64,000 nt of DNA from Triplophysa rosa (lineage: Eukaryota > Chordata > Actinopteri > Cypriniformes > Nemacheilidae). Position 1 is the stretch's first letter. The number at the start of each line of letters is the position of its first letter. Shown in pieces: positions 48,590 to 61,775 of the stretch. Made by a program: the position numbers and the translations under genes. The stretch lies in assembly GCF_024868665.1 (NCBI RefSeq), contig NC_079891.1, positions 33,705,067 through 33,769,066 of the forward strand. Reading direction: 5' to 3'. The notes under the pieces are model-generated. The model saw only the letters and a program-made list of their open reading frames with translations, searched no databases and had not been told where the DNA came from.

Positions 48590-48905
48590 CTGTGGCGTTG
48601 TAAGTGTAGGAAGTGAAATTAGTATTGGGACTTTAATTTTGAATTGGTTGAAAAGTGTCGGAGAGCGGCGGGCTGGGCGAGATTGAGGAGAGACTACGGG
48701 CTGGAGAGAAGCTCCGCCTGGGGAGAGATCGCGGCGGTAATCAGTGCCTGGCCTATTGTTGTTCACGCCAGAAATGTTCAATAAAGTGAGTGTTATGAAC
48801 ATCCAACGTCTAGGCTGTGTCCTTGATTATTGTTCATCGCTGGAGACAGAACGAGCCAAGAACCCACGGAAATAGCGTCGGGTAAGAGTGGTTACACGCA
48901 CATCA
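48590..48905 (+). mobile_element. Possible LTR fragment
   Basis: A GC-rich stretch leads to AATAAA (48779), then GTGTTATGAACATC and a tail ending GTGGTTACA (48897-48905). That layout resembles R-U5 of an LTR. No TSD or partner LTR was found. Confidence 0.3.
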
Positions 48906-49499
48906 CTGAACCCGCACGTTACATAAGTAACGTTAGTCAGTATATTCGAATTTGGTTAGATGAACATTGTCTTTTAATTTACTGTGTTTGCATACACGTT
49001 CAACATTTGTTATTTGGGAGGATTTTACGCATTATATAATCGTTGGCATGTTTAAAATCGCGCGCAAAACCCTGAATTGAGGCCCTGAATTACGTAAAGT
49101 TTTTCGGACAAGTTCAAGATGACTTGACAAAGAAGACAAGTGCTTGAATCACAACCGTCTCATCCACCATCTCTGTGATCATCACATATGTTTTAAACGA
49201 CACGAGGTTGAGTGAGAACAGTTTAAATTACGTGTATGAAATAGTGATGTCCGGTTTGCGAACGAATCGTTCTTTTGAACCGGACCGGTTCTTCTAGGTG
49301 AGTCTTTGGGCGTTTTCACACCTGTGTATCGATTGCTTTGTTCCGAAACCGGGGGTTAAATCGCTACAATAATTAAATTTATTTTAGTTCGGTTCGCATT
49401 CGCAAGGCAATATTTACAAACAGACCAAACTTTGTTAATAAAAGTCACGTGCGAGTAAACTTTCATTCGATTGGTCAGAGTGCATCTGTTTATTTCCCG

Positions 49500-49768
49500 G
49501 CCGGTGACGGGAGTGATAATGAGCGTCAGCTGCGCGTTGTCTCGCATCTCTCACGGCGGAGCTCGGGAAGCATAAAAGGAGAAGGACGAGAGAGAACCAG
49601 GCCTGGATTTTATGTTATGTTTTATTGCGTTTGTGTGGCCGGCAGTCGACTGTGAGGGAGCTGTCAGCACTTTACTTTCGTTTTGTTGTTTGTTTATTTT
49701 ATTAAAAGTTTGGTTTAACGTTCGCCGGTTTCCGCCTCCTTCCTTCCTTACTTTGAACATTGTTACAG
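49500..49768 (+). mobile_element. LTR fragment (possible solo LTR)
   Basis: Contains a TATA-like CATAAAAGG (49571), a transcribed-region-like GAGAGAACCAGGCCTGGATT, ATTAAA (49701) and an end ATTGTTACA (49760-49768). Two parts of it recur, rearranged, at 15314-15442. The left boundary is uncertain. Confidence 0.5.
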
Positions 49769-50065
49769 GGAGCCATTAGCAAAACGATCCCTTTTGCGTC
49801 ACGCAACTTTACATAATTACCCATCACACATTGTGATACAGTCTGGTTCGTTGGTCCGTTGGGTCGGATTCAAAAACAGTAATTAATCCACCAAAATTGG
49901 TTACTTCAGTTTTACTATAGTAAAACCGTTGTTAATTTCCAAAGAGTTTTGTTGTTTTTGTATCACATGATAAATACAAGAGAAGTTTTAGCTGCAGCGC
50001 CCACATGTAGGGAGGTAGGTCGGTCAACCCTGAAGACACGCTTCATCTTTTAGTTACAGATCCGC

Positions 50066-50749
50066 TGTGGCACTAGGGCTGTCATTATGAAATTTGACCG
50101 ACGATTAATTGTCTAATAAATCATTGCGATTATGACGATTAATTGTCTGTTTTAGAGCTTTGACATTTAATTCTCATACATTTTTGATTCAGCGATTGAA
50201 ACGACCATATTGTTCTGAATATAAGACTGTTTTTTTTTCTTGGAAATACATCGGAAAATATTGGTTCATCATATATTTAAGGTGTAGGCTTTTATCTGTC
50301 AATAATACAACCACCAAATACTTGTAAATTATGTAAATTGATCAGGAGTGAATTGAAGCCACCGTTAAAATGCTATCGGCCATATAAAAGCTTCTAGACT
50401 GTTTTTTTTCCACACAAGACTACAATAAAAGTTTACTTCTCTGTTAATGAAATTTTGGTAGACTGGTTTTCACACTGAGATTATTTTAAATAATATAAAA
50501 TTGTACTGCAGGTTATTTTTATGGTATATGCTTTAGTTTTTATTGTGTTGTGGTGGTATATTTTACAAGTATTACCATGCTTTAGTTACAATAAATACAC
50601 TAAAATATGTAATATGGAGGCACTATAGCTCCCCCCTAGTGTCTTCTATAGAGATGTGCAATAATTGCGATGATCTGAAACCATCGCGATGAGGCCAAAC
50701 AATCGCGATGAGACGATTATTTAATAATCGTGACAGCCCTATGTGGCAC
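50066..50749. mobile_element. Non-autonomous hAT-like element with perfect 8-bp TSD
   Basis: TGTGGCAC at 50066-50073 and 50742-50749. Element 50074-50741 (668 bp) begins TAGGGCTGTCATTATGAAAT and ends AATAATCGTGACAGCCCTA, with GACGATTA words at both ends. Confidence 0.92.
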
Positions 50750-50817
50750 TGCATGGAAAGGAGGCCAGAGAGATTGAAACGGAGAGATTAAAAGACAGCG
50801 AGATGCAGAAAGCAGCA

Positions 50818-50820
<3 letters not shown>

Positions 50821-50849
<29 letters not shown>
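50821..50849. repeat. (GA)n microsatellite
   Basis: Uninterrupted run. Confidence 0.95.
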
Positions 50850-50852
<3 letters not shown>

Positions 50853-51122
50853 GGTGCCGGGCAACTTTCTGTCCAGGTTAGTAGTTGTCAGGCAGGTGTT
50901 GTGTAATATTCAGTTTCCATGAAAAACTGTTGCAGTGGGCGGGGTTAGTGTGAATATTCCTAGTTCGTCCCGTGGTGGGGGTGGCCTTTTGAACTACGAA
51001 CAAGCGATGGAATAGAGTGTTATCTTCGGTTCTTCAGCTCTTTTTTGATGAATTATTTCGTTAAGGTAATACAGCCGAATGGTCATATGCCCCGTTTAGA
51101 TGTATGTTATTCACATAATAGG

Positions 51123-51800
51123 CTAATTCAATTCAATTCAATTTTATTTATATAGCGCTTTTCACAATGTGCATTGTTCCAAAGCAGCTTTACAGGAGCA
51201 AATAAGAAAAAACAGAAAGGTAAAACACAGCACAGTGCATGGTGTTTATAGACCAAGCAAGATCATTATATTAAATAATATCTAATAAATAAATGAATAA
51301 ATAAATGCAGTCTCCCGGTGAGCATGCCAACACTGCTCTGCTGTGGCGAGGAACCCAAACTCCAATGCTGAATAATGGAGAAAAAAAAACCTCGGGAGAA
51401 ACCAGGCTCAGCCGGGAGGGCCAGATCTCCTCTGACGTGTCATAGCTGCACTCAGTGACCCCGACCAAAGCCACCGAGCAACGTCCACGAAGAACAGGGA
51501 GAGCCCACGAGCCGCGACCCAGGAAGCCCCACCCGCCGAAACCGTGCAGGTCCAACCCGGTCCCATTCCGTGATCAACAACAGACAACAGAGGAACAACC
51601 AGGGAAAAGTAGTAATGGCATAATTAACTTTATTCCTCTGTTGTCCGACATCGACCACAAAACAAGACCAACCAGACCAGATCCACACAGTCCCAACAAA
51701 TGAAACTCCCCGAACCACAACCAACAAGCCCCTCCCACTCCCTACAACACCCACCCAGCAACCTCCAATCAAAGTCACTGAGTGCAGCCATAACTTCAAA
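51123..51800 (-). repeat. LINE-like 3' region, reversed
   Basis: Begins with ATTCAATTCAATTCAATTTT and TATATAGCGCTTTTCACAAT, which reversed is the usual fish 3' end GTAAAGCTGCTTTGGAACAA ... ATAAATAAAATTGAATTGAA. Includes AACCTCGGGAGAAACCAGGC. No coding frame remains. Confidence 0.6.
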
Positions 51801-52869
51801 CTGCTGTCGTGTGATGTAAGTTTAGCATTATAAGCTAATGCTTATTGTTTTTCATGTGCTTTTATAAAAACGCTTTAATGCTTATTGTTTTTCAATAAGC
51901 TAATGCTTATTGTTTTTCATGTGCTTTTATAAAAACGCTTTCTCATGGCCATATGGCAATGTTTTTGCTGTGTAAGTGTAACCTGCGTGCCTACTTGCTG
52001 TGTGTTTTTTTTTTTGCTGCAGTGTAACTTTCACAACTTTTCGTAACTTTCATTGACTGCAATAAAACTCAGATGTCGTTATATGCATGTATAAATAAAG
52101 ATTTGTTTCATGTTCTCTGGTGTTATTTTGTCACGTATTTTGTTAAGAGCCTTACAGCAATTCAAAAGAACAATGAGCAGCTGAGAGGTGTTGTTTGTGT
52201 GTTTTCCTGAGAGCTAAAAGGCAATTTAGGAGAAGAGAGACCAAAAGACAAAAAAGGACATTTTAAATGTAGTGCCCATTTGCCTTAATTAAACCCATAC
52301 ACAAAGAGTCAACGTTTCACATTTTATTAATGCATAAATGAATGATCCAACAATGCACATTGTAGGCGTTACCAGCATGCATGTTCTCTCTAGATGCACA
52401 AACACAAGATATAACAAAATAAAGTAAATAAACAAATAAAAACTTGGATGTATGTTTTGTTTAAAAACAACTTTTGCAAGAAACTGCTGCACACATCCTA
52501 AGTTCATGTTTTCTGTATGATTAGAAATATGTTTTACACAAATGTACAAACATACAGTATGTATACAAGTATGTTTAAAGCAAGTTGAAAAATACAAAAA
52601 TGTCAAAGGGGTTATAACAATGATTAAAACAACAGCAGTCCAAACTTAAGAAAAAAACAAATATAATTGGGTTTGGCAATATGTTCCCTGCCCATCATTC
52701 CTTTACACTGAAAGAAACATATATTTAAACATTTACATAAGTAATTACAAATGTTCTTATTAACATGTTTCTATATGATTCTGTTAAGCAACATAAATGA
52801 GCTATGGTGTTGAGTTGGGTAATATTAAATAGTTATAAACAACAGCCTCTGATAAATAACCCTGCCAAT

Positions 52870-54262
52870 CAACCAAAAAGTTTGGTGGCTGGATTATCTA
52901 AAAATTCATAAACTGCAGCCAATTACTCTGTCTGCCCTTCTACCTTACATTGGGATGCCCATATAATCCCCAGCTCCAGCTGGATAATAACCTCTCATAT
53001 AGTGTGTTGTCAAGGTACCAAAATTTCAGGAGTCGGTACCAATACCAGTAAAATTCCACGGTTCTCGGTACCAATTTCGGTACCAAAGCAAAACACCAGT
53101 ACATGCTAATTGAAACACAATTTTATTAATAAAGCTCATTGTTAATATAAATGTATAGAAAGCAATGCCATGTGTATACATGAAGTATACAAGTTAATTG
53201 TTGCTGAAACTGTTGTGTGCTCTCTGGGGTCTTTCATGCTGATGCACATCCTCCTCAGTCTGCTGCTGTAGAAGACAAATAGAATAAACTTCAGTAAATC
53301 AACTGACTGAACAAACATGCATATGCAATATTAAAACAAACCTCAGTTTTTATACTGCATTTACACAAGATTTCTTACATTAATGTAACTGTATATTAAA
53401 ATAATAAATGCAACAGATATTTTTCTTTAGTTTAAATGTGGCTTTTTAAACCTTATAGAGTTACAGTATCTATCCAAGACATACACATTGCTAGTCATAC
53501 AGTTAGTATGATAGTTTTCTAGCACATAGATTTCAGATAGGCCTATATAAAATAGGTACTGTAAACCCCATCCTGTCCTCCCATTTATTTTACTCCATTA
53601 CAGTTATAAAAGCATTAAATGGTTAATAAGGACACTTGACTGGATTAGCATTGGCGCTAACAAATTAACACGCACACGGACGTTTATTTTAACGTAACCT
53701 TTAACTTAACATATGATACAACATTCATAATGCAAACGCGAACAGAATTTGAAACTTACCGCTTGAACTTGTTTACTTAAATCCGGATGCTTCCTCGTTT
53801 CACCACAAAACTCTGTTCGTTTTCTTCGTGATATGACTTTAATCTGAAGTATTTCTGCGCGCATCTCTTGTGGATCGGAGCCGCGCTTATCCGCTCATCA
53901 CGTCTTATTGCGTCTATAAAAAGTTTCCGACTGACAACCTGTCAGACAGAGCATCAGTACCCGGTTGACCCGGTACGTCGGTGGTACCGGGTCTTATGAA
54001 AATTAGGTACCGACAACTTTTTTATTTTTAGGTACCGACTTGGACCGAAGTACCGGTACTTTTGACAACACTACTCTCATAGAATCAGAGGAGAGATTAA
54101 GCCCATCCCGAGGATACCTGTGACTGACAGATGCACAAGTTCTGGATGTGCACTGAATGTACTCCATTTAATTCTTTCCTGTTGTTTTTCTTCATGTAAA
54201 GCTGCTTTTAAACTTTGCAACATTGTAATGCGTTTTATAAATAAACTTGAATAGAATGGATT
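52870..54262 (+). repeat. LINE-like 3' end, split by hAT element
   Basis: 54074-54262 (GAGGAGAGATTAAGCCCATC, GTAAAGCTGCTTTTAAACTT, TTTTATAAATAAACTTGAAT) is the same type of 3' end in forward orientation. Its 5' continuation before 53000 is plausible but less clear. Confidence 0.5.
52992..54081. mobile_element. Non-autonomous hAT element with perfect 8-bp TSD
   Basis: CTCTCATA at 52992-52999 and 54074-54081. Element 53000-54073 (1074 bp) begins TAGTGTGTTGTCAAGGTACC and ends GGTACTTTTGACAACACTA; GGTACCGA/TCGGTACC words are clustered at both ends. A second, internally deleted copy is at 63287. Confidence 0.92.
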
Positions 54263-54355
54263 TTTTTGTATTGTCTATGCATTCTGGTATACATACAATG
54301 TGTAATGCATTGTTGCATGTATTTATGAATGAATAAAAAACGTGAAACGTTTACT

Positions 54356-54379
54356 CTGTGTGTGTGTGTGTGTGTGTGT
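54356..54379. repeat. (GT)n microsatellite
   Basis: Twelve GT units. Confidence 0.95.
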
Positions 54380-54801
54380 AATAGAAGCAAAGCTATTTAA
54401 TGGGCAATATATAAACAATTATAAACAACACCTCAAGGCTCTTGACATCAATGCTCTTGACAAAAAAACATCATATAACAACAAGTATCATCCACGTAAG
54501 CTACACAGCAAAAATGGCCATGAGAAAGCGTTTTTATAAAAGCACATGCAAAACGATAAGCATTTTAGTCTATTATGTGAATAACATAAACAGTTGTACA
54601 TCTAAACGGGGCATTCGACCATTCGGTTGTATTACCTTAACGAAATAATCAAAAAAGAGCTGAAGAACAGACGACAACACTATTCCATTTGCTTGTTCGT
54701 AGTTCAAAAGGCCACGCCCACCGCAGAACAAACTATGAATATACACACTAACCCCGCCCACTGCAACAGTTTTTCATGGAAACTGAATATTACACAACAC
54801 C

Positions 54802-57767
54802 GGTCTCTGACTGAGGCTTAGAGTTGTGACAGTGATGGGAATAGTATGTTTTATTCAGAAGGATGAAACCGCATGTGGAGCTGGAAGACCTCTCAGTGCT
54901 TCTGAGTTCTTGTCATTTGCCGGGGGTTCAATTAAGTATCTCGGTGACGTGAGGAGAGAGCAAAAGAGGCCCGAGAACGGAAGGAAGCCGCTGACGGAGC
55001 AAGCGCGAGGAACCGGGAGGTTAGGAAGGCCGGTGATGATTTAATTTCCCTCATTTGCTGAACGGAAGCACTTGGTCTCCGTTTCTCAAAAAAAAATTAA
55101 CCCCCCCCCGACATTTATAAATTGTTTCTCTTTTTTATTTAAATCAATTTATTTTCAGATTTATCAGCGCTCAAAGACATTCTTTGCCTGATAGAATGCA
55201 GACATTTCTTACAGCCGTTTACATTACAAATCTCATTTTCAAAGCGCTTGGCTTGTTTAATGTTTGTAGGTCTCTCGTGACAGTTTTATAAATCTGATAT
55301 TGAGCCTGTGCTTCGATTTTCTATTTGCAGCCGGTGAGGAAAGTCATTAAACGGCTCTGTTAATCGATGTGAAAAAATCTCGGGAGCAACGCAGAGCAGC
55401 TTGTCAAATGAGCGACGTGTTTTACAGAAAGCCAAGATGCATCCAAAACCGCCCGCTGTTTGTACGTTTTATTGTCCTGTTTTCTCCTTTTTTTAAAATG
55501 ATTTAAAGTTTCTTTCATAAATGACAGTGGATGGTCTGCTGTTGTTACGGTCATCAGTGTGTTCGTATGTTTGATCTCTAGGATAACTCTTCTGTGATTG
55601 ACAGGTTCACTTCTTGTCCTCCTACACATCCTCGCTCTGTACTTCTTTCAGCACCACCGCCCCTTCGGAATAGTGTTCTTCGCACTGCGGAACCGAGGGG
55701 AAATTATTGAATCCGAGGAAGTTTCGATGCATCACAGCTAGCCCGAATTCATCTGCATTCCAGCTGTACGTCAGTCGCCCTCCTCCCATTTATTATACTG
55801 TTAAAGAGAACGTGGCTGCCAGGAGGACGACGTTTGCAAAATATCATTGATTTTTCTGTCTTTATCTCTCTGCGTACTCAAAGTTTCACACTTCAAGAGC
55901 ATGCGTTTATAGTGTCACGCATAAACGAGCAATGCAAAACACTTGATCTCCTTGTAAATTCTCGAGGGGACGTGTGCATCAGCGTTTGGCCGTTTTGTGA
56001 GAGAATATGTGATCTCATTGCTGTTTAGGAGGAACAATTGAAAGATGTGATTAAGAAGACATATTAGGGGATATCTGAGATGACGAGAACGGCTCTGCAC
56101 GGGGTGATTATCAGAGAATAAAAATCTGTTTCTCGCACAAAGCTTTAGATTGTATGACTCCAGAAGACCGGAACATGCGTCACAAGTCATATGGGCCACA
56201 AAATTAACTTTCACTGTTTGGGAAAATGAATTAAATATCACATTCTTTTTTTCACAGAAGACAACTGATTTGGAACAACATGAGGGTGAGTACATGACGA
56301 GAGAAATGCGTTTTATATATTAAATACTGTAGATGCACAAACGTGTAGACTAACGTAGCCTATAGTGTATAATGCTTTTTGTGACATCTTGGCAGTTTCT
56401 TGTCACTTTTATGTCACACATTATGTACAGTATTCTAGATTGTTTATTTCATCTAACTAATGTCTCAGTTTTGTTAATGTCTATGTGCAGGTGTCGTGAA
56501 CTTGAGGTAAACTATAACAGACCTCCGGTTGGATCTGCGCGTGCGAATGCAAGTTACAGTTCTGACTGCTGCCCCCTGCTGGCAGGTAATGATCATTTCA
56601 TTAATCGTCTCTAAATCTGAGAAATGAATGAACTTGGCATTTGTGTAGTGACGTTTCACAAACTGGCCCACAAAGTGTCCACACACTTGAGTCTTTACTG
56701 TGTATATTTGCATAGAAATAGACGGTGAGATTGACTAAGATCGATAGGCAAACCTGCAGGTGCGTAACGCTTCAGTGATGCGTTGGTGCAGAATAAAGAC
56801 TTTCTAACTGACAGGTGAATTCATCTACAGCGCCGATGCCTTATTCTCGCTTTAATATGGAGGGTCATTGAATTCCTTCGAGAGATGAAAACGCAAACAA
56901 ATGCTGAGCTTTCTCTGCTAGAAATACACATTCAGCGATAAATATGTAAAGTCTTGCATTTCTTCTCATTTATTTTTATTTTGTTTATGCATGCGTGTCC
57001 GTATTCCCTCCGCTTTATTTTCAGATTTGAAGCGTCTCATAATCAATTTGTAAGAAGGCGGAAGTACAGGATAGATTTATTTTACATGAGCAGCAAAATG
57101 CTTAGAGACCGTGAGATGTGCCAGACAGGTATAGCTTCACGACTGTGGGAGAGAGAACTTAAACGAAGACGCATGTACCTGTCACTTTATATTTGCTCTC
57201 TGTGTTCTGCTGTGAAAACGAGCGCCTCTCCTGGAAATGAAGGTGTCCTGTGAAAGTTTGTGACAGGCAGGGGCGGACTGGCCATCTTAGCCGCTCAGAC
57301 GCAACCCATACAACCCCCCCCCCCCCCGACTTAACCATGGATCCCCGGGCGACAGACTCGATGCATATTATATTTATGCATTTGCTTATCTCATACTTTC
57401 ATCACTGCCTCGTAAGATGTAAATTCGAGATATTGCCGCATGTCGAAGACAATCCCAGACAATCCCAGAATCCCCACCGTGCACAATAAATTGTAAGTTG
57501 TGAGTCGATTCTCTCTTTGTGTGGTGAGCAGCAGTCCGTTTTAAATCACTCAATTATAAGGTTCAGGTTCGGTTTTGCCTGTGAATTTCGTTTTCTGACC
57601 AGACGTGTACAGTATTATGGCTTTTATCATTGCTGCAGGGAAAAGTTAAGCAATACGGTGTGTGATGCCTCGCTGTATTTTTAATTTAGTCATACTGTTT
57701 GTGCGTGTGGAAAAACACCCCTTAAATTCACTGGAACATTATATTGTTCATGTCCCTGTACTGTAAA
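54802..57767. other. Unannotated non-coding stretch
   Basis: A poly-C run at 57313-57327 next to GGGGCGGACTGGCCAT, a phrase seen at fish repeat ends. A MITE right-end remnant at 56255-56320 (TTTGGAACAACATGAGGGTG). No exon is supported. Confidence 0.45.
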
Positions 57768-57930
57768 AATCCTTTTCTGCCTTAAATTTATATGTACAAT
57801 AAACTTGGCTTCACAAGTTATTTCAAGTTTTGTACATTACTTCAACTCGTCAAAATAAGCCATTTGTAATTGTTTTTATAAGTTGATTGTACTTAAAAAT
57901 TTAAGGCAGCAAAAAATGTTTTGCTGAGTA
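57768..57930. repeat. ACTGTAAAAA-family foldback
   Basis: TACTGTAAAAATCC at the left; arms CTGCCTTAAATTTATATGTA (57777) and TACTTAAAAATTTAAGGCAG (ending 57909) pair with few mismatches. Confidence 0.65.
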
Positions 57931-60666
57931 GCGTAAAGCAAGAAATTGGCTTCTATAGACGATTTCAAAGCAATGACATAAACAAACATACTGCGCATGC
58001 ACGCTTTTGTGTCCCAAACTTAACTTCTGCTGCACATCCGCAAAGTATAGCGTCCCTGCAGATTATTTCTTAAAACAAGCAAAAGAAATAACAAGTAAAT
58101 TAGGTTAGCTTGCAAGTTAAAAGTTTTGGGTTACCAGTAGAAGTTACTTGCCTAAACTTAAATGTGACAAGTCGCACGACCAATTCAACAAATTGTTTAT
58201 TTAATAACAATAATATGCAAAATTACAAATTAATTTACAAATTAAATCACTTTTATTTATAGACGTTTCATCGGACGCACGCACCTGACCCAAAGTTAAC
58301 TTTCAGTCTTGTGTTTGGTTAAAATATAGCAATTTATTTTATATTTTATTTATATTAACATTATTTTACATTAATATTTTATTGTCTATTAATAATTTAA
58401 ATTAACAACAGTTATTAAATCTTTGCCGAGGTCTACCGGAAATGAACTTTGGGCCGCGTTACGTTTCTTTATGTTGTTGCAGCTGAAACCGTCTATAGAT
58501 CACTTTATACGATACAGATATTGATGAACAGGTGAGAAGCATGAATTTTCCTCATGGCTTGAACGCTGTAATGACCTTCAAATGTTCATTTATGTCAACA
58601 TTTTTCTTGACTAATCCTTGTTGTTGTGTGTGTGTGTCATGATTTCACACTGTATACATTTAACCCTGGGTTAATGTTTGTATTTACATTATTTATGAGA
58701 TCAATATAATCGATCGGGGAGTAGTGTGTATAATTGCACATTAATGGGGTGGATAACATTGATAAATACACCTCGCGATAGGCACAGGATGTTTTAATAA
58801 CTGCTTGTTCATTTGTAGAATCGAGTCTCTGGTATAAAAGCAGTCCTGACCTCTTTTTTGACATTACACATGCTTTGTGTGGTATTAAAAGCAGGTTTGG
58901 AGATACGTTGGGGTGAGGCTAGAACAATCGGTTTGAGTGTCTGATGAACCCATACGACCTGAAATCTCTGTCATTTCTGGAGAGTCTGTAATTCTCAGTC
59001 TGTTAAGCATTAATGTAATGTGTGACATTTATATATATATTTTTGTTCCCCATTTCACCCGGGTAGTTTTCATATAAATGCATTCGTATGTATTTATAAT
59101 TTAATAACTTTGCTTCCCTTCAGCAGCCTAAAAGACCCAGAGGAAAAGAACTTCGTATTTCCGTATGCAGCATTCATTTGTATTCCAGCTACAGATGCGG
59201 ACTGAATTGAATAAATGCGTCTGTCTATATTGCTCTTTTCAAATGTTAAGAGCGGAGTAAAGCACTCCAAGCCGACTTTAAAGGATTATTCTAGGAGAAT
59301 TGGTTTGGAGACGGCCTGTTTGAATGTGTCTGGTAGAAGAGCGACATACACTTTCTGTCTGTCTGAGAGTCTCTGACAGTCACTCAATCTTTCCCAAAGA
59401 TTGGACTTCGACATGATGTGAGCATGGAAGTTTTAAGCCCGGGGTTAGTTGTCACATGTCAGGATGCATAAACGCATCCAGCACAGCTCCTCAGGTTCAA
59501 CAAGTTTACTTTCTGAAGGTTTGTGTGTTTATTTCTGCATGTTTTCTAGGCAGCACAAACAGCATATCATTTGTATTGCGACCTTTTTTTTACCATTGTT
59601 TCTGTAAATTATTTCAATTGAATTAGTTTAGATGTGTTCTCAAGGTCAGTGAATATGGTTATTTATCAGATCAATATTAAATACAGACACAGAAGCTGTA
59701 AATATTGTACTTGATATTGTAATATCTTAACACGGTGCTTTGATATTTTGTCACATGCACAAGCTATCAGTAATGATGTGTACATTGAAATGCTTAATTT
59801 GATGCTCAGACTGTACAATATAAAGAGTAAAAATTTTAGGATATTATTTACAGTTATTATTGTTATATTGTTATAAGAGTGGTGCGAGGGCAGATGCTTC
59901 TTGTTAATGTTGAAACGTGCACAAAAGTCAATGTGCTAGTTTGTGAGATAGCAAAGTTTGCAGGTAAAGTGAAAATTCTGCCTGTAAACTGTGAAAAAGT
60001 GCAATTTGACTTTGAATGTGTACGTGTCTCAGCATTGCTCCAGGTCTGTGATATTCTCTCATCATGCTCTCTGTGGCTCGGTTTAATATGGTTGATGTTA
60101 ATATTTAGAATTAGAGATCTGTTTGGTATAAAGTAATATTGATTTTTGTATTATAGTAAGCTTATAGTGAATGTTTGGAGAAGCTGGAAGTGTTAGATTA
60201 TTATTTTTTCAGAGCGGAATTTGATTTATTTCATATTTTATTTGTGAGGTTTTATGTTTGTGCTCATGTCTTTGCCTGTGTTTAATATGTGCTTTGAGAG
60301 GTAAAACTCACAGAATGCCTGCAGTAACCAGGTGGGGGTGTTATAGTCCAGATGTTGAGTAATTCAGCTCTGTTTTAACAGACAAACTGATGGTTCTTAT
60401 CTCTGTTACACTGTCACCCAAACAGCATTTGAAAACAACAAGAGAAATCAAGACAGTTTGATGCAAAACATTTCACTCGCTTTGGTTTTGGTTTTGTTTG
60501 CTTTAAAGATTTGATGGCAAGCTGACTTTATACATGCACCAAAAAGCACACTGGCAACAGTTTTAGATACAGGAAAGTTAATTTTGAAAGCTTATAATTT
60601 GCTGTCTGTAACAATTTACAAAAAGATTTAATGCATTGACATTTAGGTAATGCAGTGAAATAATAA
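57931..60666. other. Unannotated AT-rich stretch
   Basis: No transposon end, RNA or exon could be supported. Confidence 0.45.
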
Positions 60667-61170
60667 TTAAAGGTTCTGTGTGTAATATCTTTGGAGGCTC
60701 TAGTGACAGAAATGCAATATAATATCAGAATAAGAAAGAGTGTGCTTGGACACACAAGGAATTTGTCTTCGTGACAGAAGCTTCCAGTGCACATACAGGT
60801 TAAAAAGTGACAAGGCACAGGTAACAAAACGTACACATTTTTATTATACACAACTATGTGTTAATCACATTGCATAATGAAGCGTTATGTTTTTATTATC
60901 TTAGGATGAGCTTTTTTTTTATCTACACATACACCGCGGGTCCCTTTGCATGGAATTCGCCATGTTGTTTCTACAGTAGCCCTAAATGGACAAACTGCTC
61001 TACAGAGCACGTTTCGTAAAATACGTTATCTCCGCGAAGACGTGACGACATCTTAGTCCTGTGTCAGCCACCGTAGTGCTTCGATAGGGAGGGGGAGGTG
61101 TGGAGTGAGTGTTTGGTTGCAATTCGCAATCTCACCACTAGATGCCGCTAAAATCTCACATGTCATTTAA
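60667..61170. mobile_element. TTAA-flanked MITE of a second family
   Basis: TTAA at 60667-60670 and 61167-61170. Left AGGTTCTGTGTGTAATATCT, right CACTAGATGCCGCTAAAATC then CACATGTCAT. Inside, ACACCGCGGGTCCCTTTGCA and TCTACAGTAGCCCTAAATGG are typical of this widespread fish family. A right-end fragment recurs at 63215-63275. Confidence 0.75.
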
Positions 61171-61529
61171 TAGAATTTTATGATATAGAACCTTTTTATA
61201 TATTTCAAATTGTATATTTATAATAGTATCGATAAATAGTATATTTATAAGTTAAACTTATAAACTAAACATTGTGGTTTGTTCTTAAAACCAAATTTAT
61301 TTATTATTGCAACTGAATTAAACCTTATTGTAAAGTGTTAAATTGTTGTCTAATGCATTGACATTCACACTTTCATATCCAGTTTCAAAAACATTTTAGG
61401 GCCACTATGTATGTTATGTAAATGGTGTTTTAGAATAGACGATGATGATTCCAATCATGGAAATAGCAAATCTATTGTTTTACAATTTGTGTCTCAGGAG
61501 ATCTCAGTATCATTTAGCAGACTACTGTG

Positions 61530-61610
61530 TACTCCATACTATACTCTAACAGTTGTCTCATTTGTGTCTATTTCTATAAGGAATTTTAGGAGAAATCTGA
61601 GATTAACATT
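61530..61610 (-). repeat. Dispersed repeat, copy I (head only, reversed)
   Basis: ACTCCATACTATACTC, GTTGTCTCATTTGTGTCTAT and TTTTAGGAGAAATCTGAGAT are the reverse complement of the head seen in copies F and H. Confidence 0.55.
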
Positions 61611-61775
61611 AATAAGAAGTCCATGTGAAAGAGCTTGATATGTGTAGTATTATCATAAAGCATTGGTTCGTGTTCTACACTCTTTAGTACACAGAATGGA
61701 AGATGCAGCAGAGACCAAACATGGCTCTGTTTCTCTCTGCCATGTGTTCTCCACAAATGTTTTTGTAATTTACAG

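Larger units (their letters stand above)
50895..54801. mobile_element. 3.9-kb region bounded by inverted repeats of about 300 bp
   Basis: Left GGTGTTGTGTAATATTCAGT...AACTACGAACAAGC...TTCGTTAAGGTAATACA is repeated inverted at 54505-54801 with roughly 90% identity. The left arm is interrupted by the repeat at 51123-51800 and resumes at about 51805-51985 (TTTTATAAAAACGCTTTCTC, pairing with GAGAAAGCGTTTTTATAAAA). A short local duplication lies at 51837-51935. No transposase frame or clear TSD was seen. Either a large non-autonomous transposon or two inverted copies of one element. Confidence 0.65.
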
